Shown: positions 10,982-23,764 of the stretch, piece after piece
How the letters are laid out: every line of letters starts with the position of its first letter
How positions within the stretch are numbered: position 1 is the first letter of the stretch
From: Congeria kusceri
Taxonomy: Eukaryota > Mollusca > Bivalvia > Myida > Dreissenidae
Reading direction: 5' to 3'
Assembly: GCA_027627225.1 (NCBI GenBank)
Contig: JAPFQT010000167.1
Coordinates: 402,001 to 466,000, forward strand
Length of the DNA stretch: 64,000 nt
Program-made: the position numbers and the translations under genes
The notes under the pieces: generated by a model
Told to the model about the DNA's origin: nothing
Seen by the model: only the letters and a program-made list of their open reading frames with translations
The model's database searches: none

Positions 10982-12841
10982 GTACGTAAACATGTATTGA
11001 CTGTTATAAATATTTTTCATCAGTTTGATCGTGAAAGACCGGATAGAAAGTCCTGTACAATGCGCTAATGCCGTTTTCGCGTTCAACAAGTATAATGCAA
11101 CATACGGATCGGAAAAAAACAACAGTAATGCGTTCAATAAAGCAACCGAAGCGTTTGGATGAAATTGCGGCAACCTCTATATTAATGAGTAACCACGCTT
11201 TTCAATAAACGAAGGACACAAAGGCATATTTGTTACTTAACACATGCCAGATTACATATATATTATTTTCAAGGACGATATTGCAAATTGCGCAGAAAAT
11301 GCGATTAAACTACAAAATCAAATTAACTGCATCTCACACTTTTGGGAAAAGGTATTTCGATAAGTGAATAAAGGACAGAAATTATTGCCTTTTAGAAATG
11401 GTGGCCCACTAGGTTTATATTATATAAAACTTGGAATTTTAAAGGTGCCTGTTATATGTAGATAAAGACACAGGTTAAACTAGCAGGCCAAGCAAACAAA
11501 TCAATAAATTTTTTAAAATCTTATCAGCGTACTTTCTGCTACAAGAATATTGTAAATTATTGTATTCAACGGTTAAACACATTCGGATGTACATTTGCAA
11601 TATTATAGGCAATTTGTAGATGTGAACCACTCTTCAAATAATGCAATAACTTTAGGAAAGTATATTACCCCATACTACCATACTAAATGCATTTAGTATC
11701 GGTGAAACTATGCTTGCACAATCTGAAATAAAGGACACTTTTACACATGCCTATTCATAGATACCCAACACTTTGTATCTTATGCTCAAACGTCAAGATG
11801 ATATAGGGAGAATAAACTAGGCTACTTGTGTAAAAAAAAACATTCAATTTCGTAATGGCTTTGGTTTTGCTTGGCTGAGTCATGAAATTAATAAGTTATA
11901 GTATTTTTCGAATGCGTACAAGCAGCGTTTAATTGATCGTAAACATAAAGTTTGGCATACTTCATTAAATGAATCAACACGATATAGTGCTATATAGATG
12001 CTTTGAATTTCGAAATACTCCAGAAAAAATATTTGTCTTTTAATCTACCATTTTCTTTTTAACAAAACCATTTGCTAAATTTAGATGTTCCAATCATAAA
12101 TTAGCAATCGTAACCTGTAGGCATTTATATGCTGATAGAAACGATTGAATTTGTGTTGTTTTTTTTTGCTTGCCCATTATCACATTTATGTCATTGTAAA
12201 TAAATATTACGCGTTGTTAAAGTGTCCTAAATATGCTCAACAAAGAAAGCATTGTTTGTTAAGTTTGTTTCATGGTAAAAATAGTATTGAAAAAACAAAT
12301 CTCATGAAGACAACGAATGCACACAAATTGAGAACACTCATGTTGAATATGTACCATCTTTAAATGTGTTAAATTTATATGAAATACTTTTTTTTTAAAC
12401 TTGTCTTTATATATGCAACACAACTCCCTTTTTAAATGCGTTTGAACGTTTAAAATTGTATTACTTAGCGGTGGTTTTTGTAACAGCAATCAACTTTGTT
12501 TTCTGTTCTGTTCGATACAATGAAAATCATTGAATATTTAACAAACAAATTGTCATTATCTAACGGAAGGCTAAATCGGCGGCTCACAAAAACCCATATG
12601 GGTCATAATGGTCCCTATTCCGATTGCATGCAAGGACTCATATCGATCCAATATGGGGAAACGTTGGTCCAATATTGGCTTTATTTTGGCAAACCAATGC
12701 GGAATTGTTCGAATGCAGTTTATATGGGTTCCATATGCAAATGCTTGTTGTGTTTTCACTAAATTCCCCTACACAGTCTTAAGTTGTGTACACATTAATT
12801 ACGTAATTTTAGTAAAATGTTACGGCTTGTTTTATTGTTAG

Positions 12842-12895
12842 GTACATCGTTGAAAGAACGACGTGGTGAAAAACGGTCTTCTGGGTATGAATCAG
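12842..12895 (+). CDS. Repeated 54-nt symmetric exon candidate, copy 1
   Basis: The segment lies between TGTTTTATTGTTAG and ATCAG|GTATGA, a good acceptor and donor. It has 54 nt and starts and ends in phase 1. The only open frame reads TSLKERRGEKRSSGYES after a junction codon, so each copy would add 18 basic, Ser- and Gly-rich residues without shifting the frame. The other two frames are stopped. No domain is recognised, and the composition suggests a disordered linker. Its phase matches the next copies, the 36,269 and 36,884 exons and the protease exon at 43,139. There is no transcript evidence here. Confidence 0.45.
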
Positions 12896-13364
12896 GTATG
12901 ATTAAAATATAGCACTCACATAGACTATATCTTTATTTATTTATGAGCTCTTTACAAATAAATCACTACATGTGTTCTCAATAAGTATGTCGCATTGCTC
13001 GATAACATTTTAGTATTAAGACAACAAGACGTGTTAAATTACTTACAAGCATATGTATCTTTTGAAATATACAAACATTTCTCCTATACTATTTACATGA
13101 TATATTCAGCAAACCTAAATGCTAATGTGCAAGAAACTAAGATATATGCATGCATTGTTTTATTAGCTTACATAAATTACTTCAGTATCTGTATTAATTA
13201 TATAAGCTCAGCATTAAATGTAAGTATGTAATCGAAGACGCAGATAATTATGTTTGTGTAATTCATATAACCTCCTGCCAACATATGTTGTATAAAAAAT
13301 CAACTTTTTTGACTGGTTCGATTAGAGTTTTATTAGAATTGTAGTATTGCCAAATTTCAAGTAA

Positions 13365-16300
13365 GAATTTCAAATAATTTGGTACAAGTGTTCAGCATGG
13401 TGATTCGGTGGTTGCGCGCAAAAACCAAGTCCCTAGAGCCAAGGTCAAGGTCACACTTAAAGGTCAAACAACAAATATAAAAATTTAAGCCATAGGCCCT
13501 GTCCGGACCATTATTTTGACCGGCATTGAAGGAATTTCAAATAACTTTTCATAAGCGTTTATTATAGTGAGACGGCTTGTTGCGCGCAAGAATTATGTCC
13601 CTAGATCCAAGGTCAAGGCCACACGTAAAGATCAAAGATCAAATATGATAATTTAAGCCATAGACCCTGTCCTGAGCATAATTTTGTCCAACGGGTAAGG
13701 AATCTCAAACAACTCGGCAGAAGTGCTCAGCATTTTGTTACGGTGTGTCGCTAAAATAACGATATCCCTAGGTCAAAGGTCAAGGTCACACTTAAAATCA
13801 AATGTCAAATATAGGAATATAAGCCATAAAAATGTGTCTTGAGCATAATTTTACCCAACATGAAAGGAATTTCAAATAACTTGGCACAAGTGATAAGCAT
13901 CATGAGGCGGTGTGTCGCGTTCAAGTACCAGGTGCCTGAGTCAAAGTTCTAGGTCACACATTTCAAAGGTCAAATATATGTATAAAAGTTAAGATTTTGT
14001 GAGGGCTAAAATTATTGGTTGGAAATGTGTGATACATCAACTTGCTTCACATAATAAGATAATACATTAGCAGAAAGTTCAATATAAAAGGACAGTTCTC
14101 CTGTTGCAAAATATTTTTATGCATATGGACAAAGCGGGGCCATGTAGAACAGACCGCATATGTGGGGGCATCCGTGTCTGTGGATGCATTTCTAGTTTAA
14201 ATATTAAGTGGTAGTTAATAGCCCTCGTATTGCAAAAGTCGGAAAACTAATGAAATCAACCAACTAAATTATAAATAGTTACAATTCTGGTCAATATGTT
14301 AACTTTGTATGTTGTGTGTGCATTAACATGTGATTTTATAATGCGCAGCATGTTGTTCATTATTTTTAATATTGTTTGCATTTCTCTTTCACTTAGTATT
14401 TGAGACGCTCGCCGCGTATGAGTTACTGAAGTGTAATTGTTTTTCTAGAATGCGCAAGTACGTGAACATGTATTGACTGTTATAAATATTTTTCATCAGT
14501 TTGCTCGTGAAAGACCTGATAAAAAGTCATGTACAATGCGCTAATGCCGTTTTCGCGTTCAACAAGTATAATGCAACATACAGATCGGAAAAAAAACAGT
14601 AATGCGTTCAATAAAGCAACCGAAGCGTTTGGATGAAATTGCGGCAACCTCTATATTAATGAGGAACCACGCTTTTCAATAAACGAAGGACACAAAGGCA
14701 TATTTGTTACTTAACACATGCCAGATTATACATATATTATTTTCAAGGACGATATTGCAAATTGCGCTGAAAATGCGATTAATCTACAAAATCAAATTAA
14801 CTGCATTTCACACTTTTGCGAAAAGGTATGTCGATAAGTGAATAAAGGACAGAAATTATTGCTTTTTAGAAATGGTGGCCCACTAGGTTTATATTATATA
14901 AAACTTGGAATTTTAACGGTGCCTGTTATATGTAGATAAAGACACAGGTTAAACTAGCAGGCCAAGCAAACAAATCAATTAATTTTTTAAAATCTTATCA
15001 GCATACTTTCTGCTACAAGAATATTGTAAATTATTGTATTCAACGGTTAAACACATTCGGATGTACATTTGCAATATTATAGGCAATTTGTAGATGTGAA
15101 CCACTCTTCAAATAATGCAATAACTTTAGGATAGTATATTACCCCATACTACCATACTAAATGCATTTAGTATCGGTGAAACAATGCTTACACAATCTGA
15201 AATAAAGGACACTTTTGCACATGATTATTCATAGATACCCAACACTTTGTATCTTATGCTCAAACGTCAAGATGACATTGGGAGAATAAACTAGGCTACT
15301 TGTGTAAAAAAAACATTCAATTTCGTAATGGCTTTGGTTTTGCTTGGCTGAGTCATGAAATAAATAAGTTATAGTATTTTTTGAATGCGTACAAGCAGCG
15401 TTTAATTGATCGTAAACATAAAGTTTGGCATACTTCATTAAATGAATCAACACGATATAGTGTTATACAGATGCTTTGAATTTCGAAATACTCCAGAAAA
15501 CATATTTGACTTTTAATCTACCATTTTCTTTTTAACAAAACCATTTGCTAAATTTAGATGTTCCAATCATAAATTAGCAATCGTAACCTGTAGGAATTTA
15601 TATGCTGATAGAAACGTTTGAATTTGTCTTTTTTTTTTGCTTGCCCATTATCACATTTATGTCATTGTAAATAAATATCATGCGTTGTTCCAGTGTCCTA
15701 AATATGCTCAACAAAGAAAGCATTGTTTGTTAAGTTTGTATCATGGTAAAAATAGTATTGAAAAAACAAATCTCATGAAGACAACGAATGCACACAAATT
15801 GAGAACACTCATGTTGTATATGTACCATCTTTAAATGTGTTAAATTTATATGAAATACTTTTTTTTAAACTTGTCTTTATATATGCAACACAACTCCCTT
15901 TTTAAATGCGTTTGAACGTTTAAAATTGTATTACTTAGCGGTGGCCTTTTTTAACAGCAATCAACTTTGTTTTCTGTTCTGTTCGATACAATGAAAATCA
16001 TTGAATATTTAACAAATTGTCATTATCTAACGGAAGGCTAAATCGGCGGCTCACAAAAACCCATATGGGTCATAATGGTCGCTATTCCGATTTCATGCAA
16101 GGACTCATATCGATCCAATATGGGGAAACGTTGGTCCAATATTGGCCTTATTTTTGCAAACCAATGCGGAATTGTTCGAATGCAGTTTATATGGATTCCA
16201 TATGCAAATGCTTGTTGTGTTTTCACTAAATTCCCCTACACAGTCTTAAGTTGTGTACACATTAATTACGTAATTTTAGTAAAATGTTACGGCTTGTTTT

Positions 16301-16831
16301 ATTGTTAGGTACATCGTTGAAAGAACGACGTGGTGAAAAACGGTCTTCTGGGTATGAATCAGGTATGATTAAAATATAGCACTCACATAGACTATATCTT
16401 TATTTATTTATGAGCTCTTTACAAATAAATCACTACATGTGTTCTCAATAAGTATGTCGCATTGCTCGATAACATTTTAGTATTAAGACAACAAGACGTG
16501 TTAAATTACTTACAAGCATATGTATCTTTTGAAATATACAAACATTTCTCCTATACTATTTACATGATATATTCAGCAAACCTAAATGCTAATGTGCAAG
16601 AAACTAAGATATATGCATGCATTGTTTTATTAGCTTACATAAATTACTTCAGTATCTGTATTAATTATATCAGCTCAGCATTAAATGTAAGTATGTAATC
16701 GAAGACGCAGATAATTATGTTTGTGTAATTCATATAACCTCCTGCCAACATATGTTGTATAAAAAATCAACTTTTTTGACTGGTTCGATTAGAGTTTTAT
16801 TAGAATTGTAGTATCGCCAAATTTCAAGTAA
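13365..16831 (+). repeat. Array unit 2 (3,467 bp)
   Basis: It lacks a few bases in the AACAAACAAATTG word near 16,010. Its right junction has GTATCGCC where the other units have GTATTGCC or GTATTGTC. Confidence 0.9.
16309..16362 (+). CDS. Repeated 54-nt symmetric exon candidate, copy 2
   Basis: It is identical to copy 1 across the 54 nt and at both splice sites, and starts 3,467 nt after it. It would splice directly to its neighbours, since entry and exit phases are equal. Confidence 0.45.
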
Positions 16832-19800
16832 GAATTTCAAATAATTTGGAACAAGTGTTCAGCATGGTGATTCGGTGGTTGCGCGCAAAAACCAAGTCCC
16901 TAGAGCCAAGGTCAAGGTCACAATTAAAGGTCAAACAACAAATATAAAAATTTAAGCCATAGGCACTGTCCGGACCATTATTTTGACCGGCATTGAAGGA
17001 ATTTCAAATAACTTTTTATAAGTGTTTATTATAGTGAGACGGCTTGTTGCGCGCAAGAATTATGTCCCTAGATCCAAGGTCAAGGCCACACGTAAAGATC
17101 AAAGATCAAATATGATAATTTAAGCCATAGACCCTGTCCTGAGCATAATTTTGTCCAACGGGTAAGGAATTTCAAACAACTCGGCAGAAGTGCTCAGCAT
17201 TTTGTTACGGTGTGTCGCTCTAAGAACGATATCCCTAGGTCAAAGGTCAAGGTCACACTTAAAATCAAATGTTAAATATAGGAAAATAAGCCATAAAAAT
17301 GTGTCTTGAGCATAATTTTGCCCAACATGAAAGGAATTTCAAATAACTTGGCACAAGTGATAAGCATCATGAGGCGGTGTTTCGCGTGCAAGAACCAGGT
17401 GCCTGAGTCAAAGTTCTAGGTCACACATTTCAAAGGTCAAATATATGTATAAAAGTTAAGATTTTGTGAGGGCTAACATTATTGGTTGGAAATGTGTGAT
17501 ACATCAACTTGCTTCACATAATAAGATAATACATTAGCAGAAAGTTCAATATAAACGGACAGTTCTCCTGTTGCAAAATATTTTTATGCATATGGACAAA
17601 GCGGGGCCATGTAGAACAGACTGCATATGTGGGGGCATCCGTTTCTGTGGATGCATTTCTAGTTTAAATATTAAGTGGTAGTTAATAGCCCTCCTATTGC
17701 AAAAGTCGGAAAACTAATGAAATCGACCAACTAAATTATAAATAGTTACAATTCTGGTCAATATGTTAACTTTGTATGTTGTGTGTGCATTAACATGTGA
17801 TTTTATAATGCGCAGCATGTTGTTCATTATTTTTAATATTGTTTGCATTTCTCTTTCACTTAGTATTTGAGACGCTCGCCGCGTATGAGTTACTGAAGTG
17901 TAATTGTTTTTCTAGAATGCGCAAGTACGTGAACATGTATTGACTGTTATAAATATTTTTCATCAGTTTGCTCGTGAAAGACCTGATAAAAAGTCATGTA
18001 CAATGCGCTAATGCCGTTTTCGCGTTCAACAAGTATAATGCAACATACGGATCGGAAAAAAACACAGTAATGCGTTCAATATAGCAACCGAAGCGTTTGG
18101 ATGAAATTGCGGCAACCTCTATATTAATGAGGAACCACGCTTTTCAATAAACGAAGGACACAAAGGCATATTTGTTACTTAACACATGCCAGATTATATA
18201 TATATTATTTTCAAGGACGATATTGCAAATTGCGCTGAAAATGCGATTAATCTACAAAATCAAATTAACTGCATCTCACACTTTTGCGAAAAGGTATGTC
18301 GATAAGTGAATAAAGGACAGAAATTATTGCTTTTTAGAAATGGTGGCCCCCTAGGTTTATATTAAATAAAACTTGGAATTTTAACGGTGCCTGTTATATG
18401 CAGATAAAGACACAGGTTAAACTAGCAGGCCAAGCAAACAAATCAATTAATTTTTTAAAATCTTATCAGCGTACTTTCTGCTACAAGAATATTGTAAATT
18501 ATTGTATTCAACGGTTAAACACATTCGGATGTACATTTGCAATATTATAGGCAATTTGTAGATGTGAACCACTCTTCAAATAATGCAATAACTTTAGGAT
18601 AGTATATTACCCCATACTACCATACTAAATGCATTTAGTATCGGTGAAACTATGCTTGCACAATCTGAAATAAAGGACACTTTTACACATGCCTATTCAT
18701 AGATACCCAACACTTTGTATCTTATGCTCAAACGTCAAGATGATATAGGGAGAATAAACTAGGCTACTTGTGTAACAAAAACATTCAATTTCGTAATGGC
18801 TTTGGTTTTGCTTGGCTGAGTCATGAAATTAATAAGTTATAGTATTTTTTGAATGCGTACAAGCAGCGTTTAATTGATCGTAAACATAAAGTTTGGCATA
18901 CTTCATTAAATGAATCAACAAGATATAGTGCTATATAGATGCTTTGAATTTCGAAATACTCCAGAAAAAATATTTGACTTTTAATCTACCATATTCTTTT
19001 TAACAAAACCATTTGCTAAATTTAGATGTTCCAATCATAAATTAGCAATCGTAACCTGTAGGCATTTATATGCTGATAGAAACGATTGAATTTGTCTTCT
19101 TTTTGTGCTTGCCCATTATCACATTTATGTCATTGTAAATAAATATCATGCGTTGTTCCAGTGTCCTAAATATGCTCAACAAAGAAAGCATTGTTTGTTA
19201 AGTTTGTTTCATGGTAAAAATAGTATTGAAAAAACAAATCTCATGACGACAACGAATGCACACAAATTGAGAACACTCATGTTGTATATTTACCATCTTT
19301 AAATGTGTTAAATTTATATGAAATACCTTTTTTTTAAACTTGTCTTTATATATGCAACACAACTCCCTTTTTAAATGCGATTGAACGTTTAAAATTGTAT
19401 TACTTAGCGGTGGTTTTTGTAACAGCAATCAACTTTGTTTTCTGTTCTGTTCGATACAATGAAAATCATTGAATATTTAACAAACAAATTGTCATTATCT
19501 AACGGAAGGCTAAATCGGCGGCTCACAAAAACAATGGTCCCTATTCCGATTGCATGCAAGGACTCATATCGATCCAATATGGGGAAACGTTGGTCCAATA
19601 TTGGCCTTATTTTAGCAAACCAATGCGGAATTTTTCGAATGCAGTTTATATGGGTTCCATATGCAAATGCTTGTTGTGTTTTCACTAAATTCCCCTACAC
19701 AGTCTTAAGTTGTGTACACATTAATTACGTAATTTTAGTAAAATGTTACGGCTTGTTTTATTGTTAGGTACATCGTTGAAAGACCGACGTGGTGAAAAAC

Positions 19801-20290
19801 GGTCTTCTGGGTATGAATCAGGTATGATTAAAATATAGCACTCACATAGACTATATCTTTATTTATTTATGAGCTCTTTACAAATAAATCACTACATGTG
19901 TTCTCAATAAGTATGTCGCATTGCTCGATAAAATTTTAGTATTAAGACAACAAGACGTGTTAAATTACTTACAAGCATATGTATCTTTTGAAATATACAA
20001 ACATTTCTCCTATACTATTTACATGATATATTCAGCAAGCCTAAATGCTAATGTGCAAGAAACTAAGATATATGCATGCATTGTTTTATTAGCTTACATA
20101 AATTACTTCAGTATCTGTATTAATTATATCAGCTCAGCATTAAATGTAAGTATGTAATCGAAGACGCAGATAATTATGTTTGTGTAATTCATATAACCTC
20201 CTGCCAACATATGTTGTATAAAAAATCAACTTTTTTGACTGGTTCGATTAGAGTTTTATTAGAATTGTAGTATTGTCAAATTTCAAGTAA
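16832..20290 (+). repeat. Array unit 3 (3,459 bp)
   Basis: A 14-bp loss removes the CCATATGGGTCAT word near 19,531, which breaks the short + frame seen there in the other units. Its right end carries GTATTGTCAAATTTCAAGTAAC, a variant shared with unit 4 only (the word is split here: GTATTGTC, then AAATTTCAAGTAAC). Confidence 0.9.
19768..19821 (+). CDS. Repeated 54-nt symmetric exon candidate, copy 3 (one substitution)
   Basis: The only difference among the five copies is here. Codon GAA becomes GAC, so the fifth open-frame residue changes from Glu to Asp, a mild change. Splice sites are unchanged. Confidence 0.45.
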
Positions 20291-23200
20291 CAATTTCAAA
20301 TAATTTGGTACAAGTGTTAAGCATGGTGATTCGGTGGTTGCGCGCAAAAACCAAGTCCCTAGAGCCAAGGTGAAGGTCACACTTAAAGGTCAACCAACAA
20401 ATATAAAAATTTAAGCCATAGGCCCTGTCCGGACCATTATTTTGACCGGCATTGAAGGAATTTCAAATAACTTTTTATAAGTGTTTATTATAGTGAGACG
20501 GCTTGTTGCGCGCAATAATTATGTCCCTAGATCCAAGGTCAAGGCCACACGTAAAGATCAAAGATCAAATATGATAATTTAAGCCATAGACCCTGTCCTG
20601 AGCATAATTTTGTCCAACGGGTAAGGAATTTCAAACAACTCGGCAGAAGTGCTCAGCATTTTGTTACGGTTTGTCGCTCTAAGAACGATATCCCTAGGTC
20701 AAAGGTCAAGGTCACACTTAAAATCAAATGTCAAATATAGGAAAATAAGCCATAAAAATGTTTCTTGGGCATAATTTTGCCCAACATGAAAGGAATTTCA
20801 AATAACTTGGCACAAGTGATAAGCATCATGAGGCGGTGTGTCGCGTGCAAGAACCAGGTGCCTGAGTCAAAGTTCTAGGTCACACATTTCAAAGGTCAAA
20901 TATATGTATAAAAGTTAAGATTTTGTGAGGGCTAAAATTATTGGTTGGAAATGTGTGATACATCAACTTGCTTCACATAATAAGATAATACATTAGCAGA
21001 AAGTTCAATATAAAAGGACAGTTCTCCTGTTGCAAAATATTTTTATGCATATGGACAAAGCGGGGCCATGTAGAACAGACTGCATATGTGGGGGCATCCG
21101 TGTCTGTGGATGCATTTCTAGTTTAAATATTAAGTGGTAGTTAATAGCCCTCGTATTGCAAAAGTCGGAAAACTAATGAAATCGACCAACTAAATTATAA
21201 ATAGTTACAATACTGGTCAATATGTTAACTTTGTATGTTGTGTGTGCATTAACATGTGATTTTATAATGCGCAGCATGTTGTTCATTATTTTTAATATTG
21301 TTTGCATTTCTCTTTCACTTAGTATTTGAGACGCTCGCCGCGTATGAGTTACTGAAGTGTAATTGTTTTTCTAGAACGCGCAAGTACGTGAACATGTATT
21401 GACTGTTATAAATATTTTTCATCAGTTTGCTCGTGAAAGACCTGATAAAAAGTCATGTACAATGCGCTAATGCCGTTTTCGCGTTCAACAAGTATAATGC
21501 AACATACGGATCGGAAAAAAACACAGTAATGCGTTCAATATAGCAACCGAAGCGTTTGGATGAAATTGCGGCAACCTCTATATTAATGAGGAACCACGCT
21601 TTTCAATAAACGAAGGACACAAAGGCATATTTGTTACTTAACACATGCCAGATTATATATATATTATTTTCAAGGACGATATTGCAAATTGCGCTAAAAA
21701 TGCGATTAATCTACAAAATCAAATTAACTGCATCTCACACTTTTGCGAAAAGGTATGTCGATAAGTGAATAAAGGACAGAAATTATTGCTTTTTAGAAAT
21801 GGTGGCCCACTAGGTTTATATTATATAAAACTTGGAATTTTAACGGTGCCTGTTATATGCAGATAAAGACACAGGTTTAACTAGCAGACCAAGCAAACAA
21901 ATCAATTAATTTTTTAAAATCTTATCAGCGTACTTTCTGCTACAAGAATATTGTAAATTATTGTATTCAACGGTTAAACACATTCGGATGTACATTTGCA
22001 ATATTATAGGCAATTTGTAGATGTGAACCACTCTTCAAATAATGCAATAACTTTAGCATAGTATATTACCCCATACTACCATACTAAATGCATTTAGTAT
22101 CGGTGAAACTATGCTTGCACAATCTGAAATAAAGGACACTTTTACACATGCCTATTCATAGATACCCAACACTTTGTATCTTATGCTCAAACGTCAAGAT
22201 GATATAGGGAGAATAAACTAGGCTACTTGTGTAAAAAAAAAATTCAATTTCGTAATGGCTTTGGTTTTGCTTGGCTGAGTCATGAAATTAATAAGTTATA
22301 GTATTTTTTGAATGCGTACAAGCAGCGTTTAATTGATCGTAAACATAAAGTTTGGCATACTTCATTAAATGAATCAACAAGATATAGTGCTATATAGATG
22401 CTTTGAATTTCGAAATACTCCAGAAAAAATATTTGACTTTTAAACTACCATTTTCTTTTTAACAAAACCATTTGCTAAATGTAGATGTTCCAATCATAAA
22501 TTAGCAATCGTAACCTGTAGGCATTTATATGCTGATAGAAACGATTGAATTTGTCTTTTTTTTTTGCTTGCCCATTTTCACATTTATGTCATTGTAAATA
22601 AATATCGTGCGTTGTTCCAGTGTCCTAAAAATGCTCAACAAAGAAAGCATTGTTTGTTAAGTTTGTTTCATGGTAAAAATAGTATTGAAAAAACAAATCT
22701 CATGAAGACAACGAATGCACACAAATTGAGAACACTCATGTTGTATATTTACCATCTTTAAATGTGTTAAATTTATATGAAATACTTTTTTTTTAAACTT
22801 GTCTTTATATATGCAACACAACTCCCTTTTTAAATGCGTTTGAACGTTTAAAATTGTATTACTTAGCGGTGGTTTTTGTAACAGCAATCAACTTTGTTTT
22901 CTGTTCTGTTCGATACAATGAAAATCATTGAATATTTAACAAACAATTTGTCATTATCTAACGGAAGGCTAAATCTGCGGCTCACAAAAACCCATATGGG
23001 TCATAATGGTCCCTATTCCGATTGCATGCAAGGACTCATATCGATCCAATATGGGGAAACGTTGGTCCAATATTGGCCTTATTTTAGCAAACCAATGCGG
23101 AATTGTTCGAATGCAGTTTATATGGATTCCATATGCAAATGCTTGTTGTGTTTTCACTAAATTCCCCTACACAGTCTTTAGTTTTGTACACATTAATTAC

Positions 23201-23764
23201 GTAATTTTAGTAAAATGTTACGGCTTGTTTTATTGTTAGGTACATCGTTGAAAGAACGACGTGGTGAAAAACGGTCTTCTGGGTATGAATCAGGTATGAT
23301 TAAAATATAGCACTCAAATAGACTATATCTTTATTTATTTATGAGCTCTTTACAAATAAATCACTACATGTGTTCTCAATAAGTATGTCGCATTGCTCGA
23401 TAACATTTTAGTATTAAGACAACAAGACGTGTTAAATTACTTACAAGCATATGTATCTTTTGAAATATACAAACATTTCTCCTATACTATTTACATGATA
23501 TATTCAGCAAACCTAAATGCTAATGCGCAAGAAACTAAGATATATGCATGCATTGTTTTATTAGCGCTTACATAAATTACTTCAGTATCTGTATTAATTA
23601 TATCAGCTCAGCATTAAATGTAAGTATGTAATCGAAGACGCAGATAATTATGTTTGTGTAATTCATATAACCTCCTGCCAACATATGTTGTATAAAAAAT
23701 CAACTTTTTTGACTGGTTCGATTAGAGTTTTATTAGAATTGTAGTATTGTCAAATTTCAAGTAA
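20291..23764 (+). repeat. Array unit 4 (3,474 bp)
   Basis: It shares with unit 5 the words AGGTTTAACTAGCAGACC (near 21,873) and TTTAGCATAGTAT (near 22,053), which differ in units 1-3. It also has two extra bases in TTAGCGCTTAC near 23,565. Confidence 0.9.
23240..23293 (+). CDS. Repeated 54-nt symmetric exon candidate, copy 4
   Basis: Identical to copies 1, 2 and 5. The 78-codon frame that follows the exon in the other units is cut short in this unit by the two-base insertion, while the exon itself is untouched. This favours the exon over that frame as the coding part. Confidence 0.45.

Larger units (their letters stand above)
9886..13364 (+). repeat. Array unit 1 (3,479 bp)
   Basis: This is the most distinct unit. 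It keeps GTGCATAAATAACATG near 10,838 where the others have GTGCATTAACATG, and TAGTGTTTGAGAC at 10,918 where the others have TAGTATTTGAGAC. Its left edge continues smoothly into the older 168-bp satellite. Confidence 0.9.

Noticed and set aside
12145..12363. LAHYHIYVIV-type frame repeated at 15,637, 19,105, 22,564 and 26,038
   Set aside because: AT-driven, with stop and start positions shifting between units, and no splice support.
12496..12762. 88-codon + frame and overlapping minus frame before the exon in each unit
   Set aside because: Unit 3 loses 14 bp and unit 2 loses several bases within it, breaking the frame. It also contains the palindromic CCATATGGG word, which opens several frames at once.
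12995..13231. 78-codon + frame after the 54-nt exon, repeated in all units (12,995; 16,462; 19,921; 23,393; 26,867)
   Set aside because: Near identity only reflects the recent duplication. Unit 4 has a two-base insertion that truncates it, and unit 5 has a three-base insertion. There is no recognisable content.
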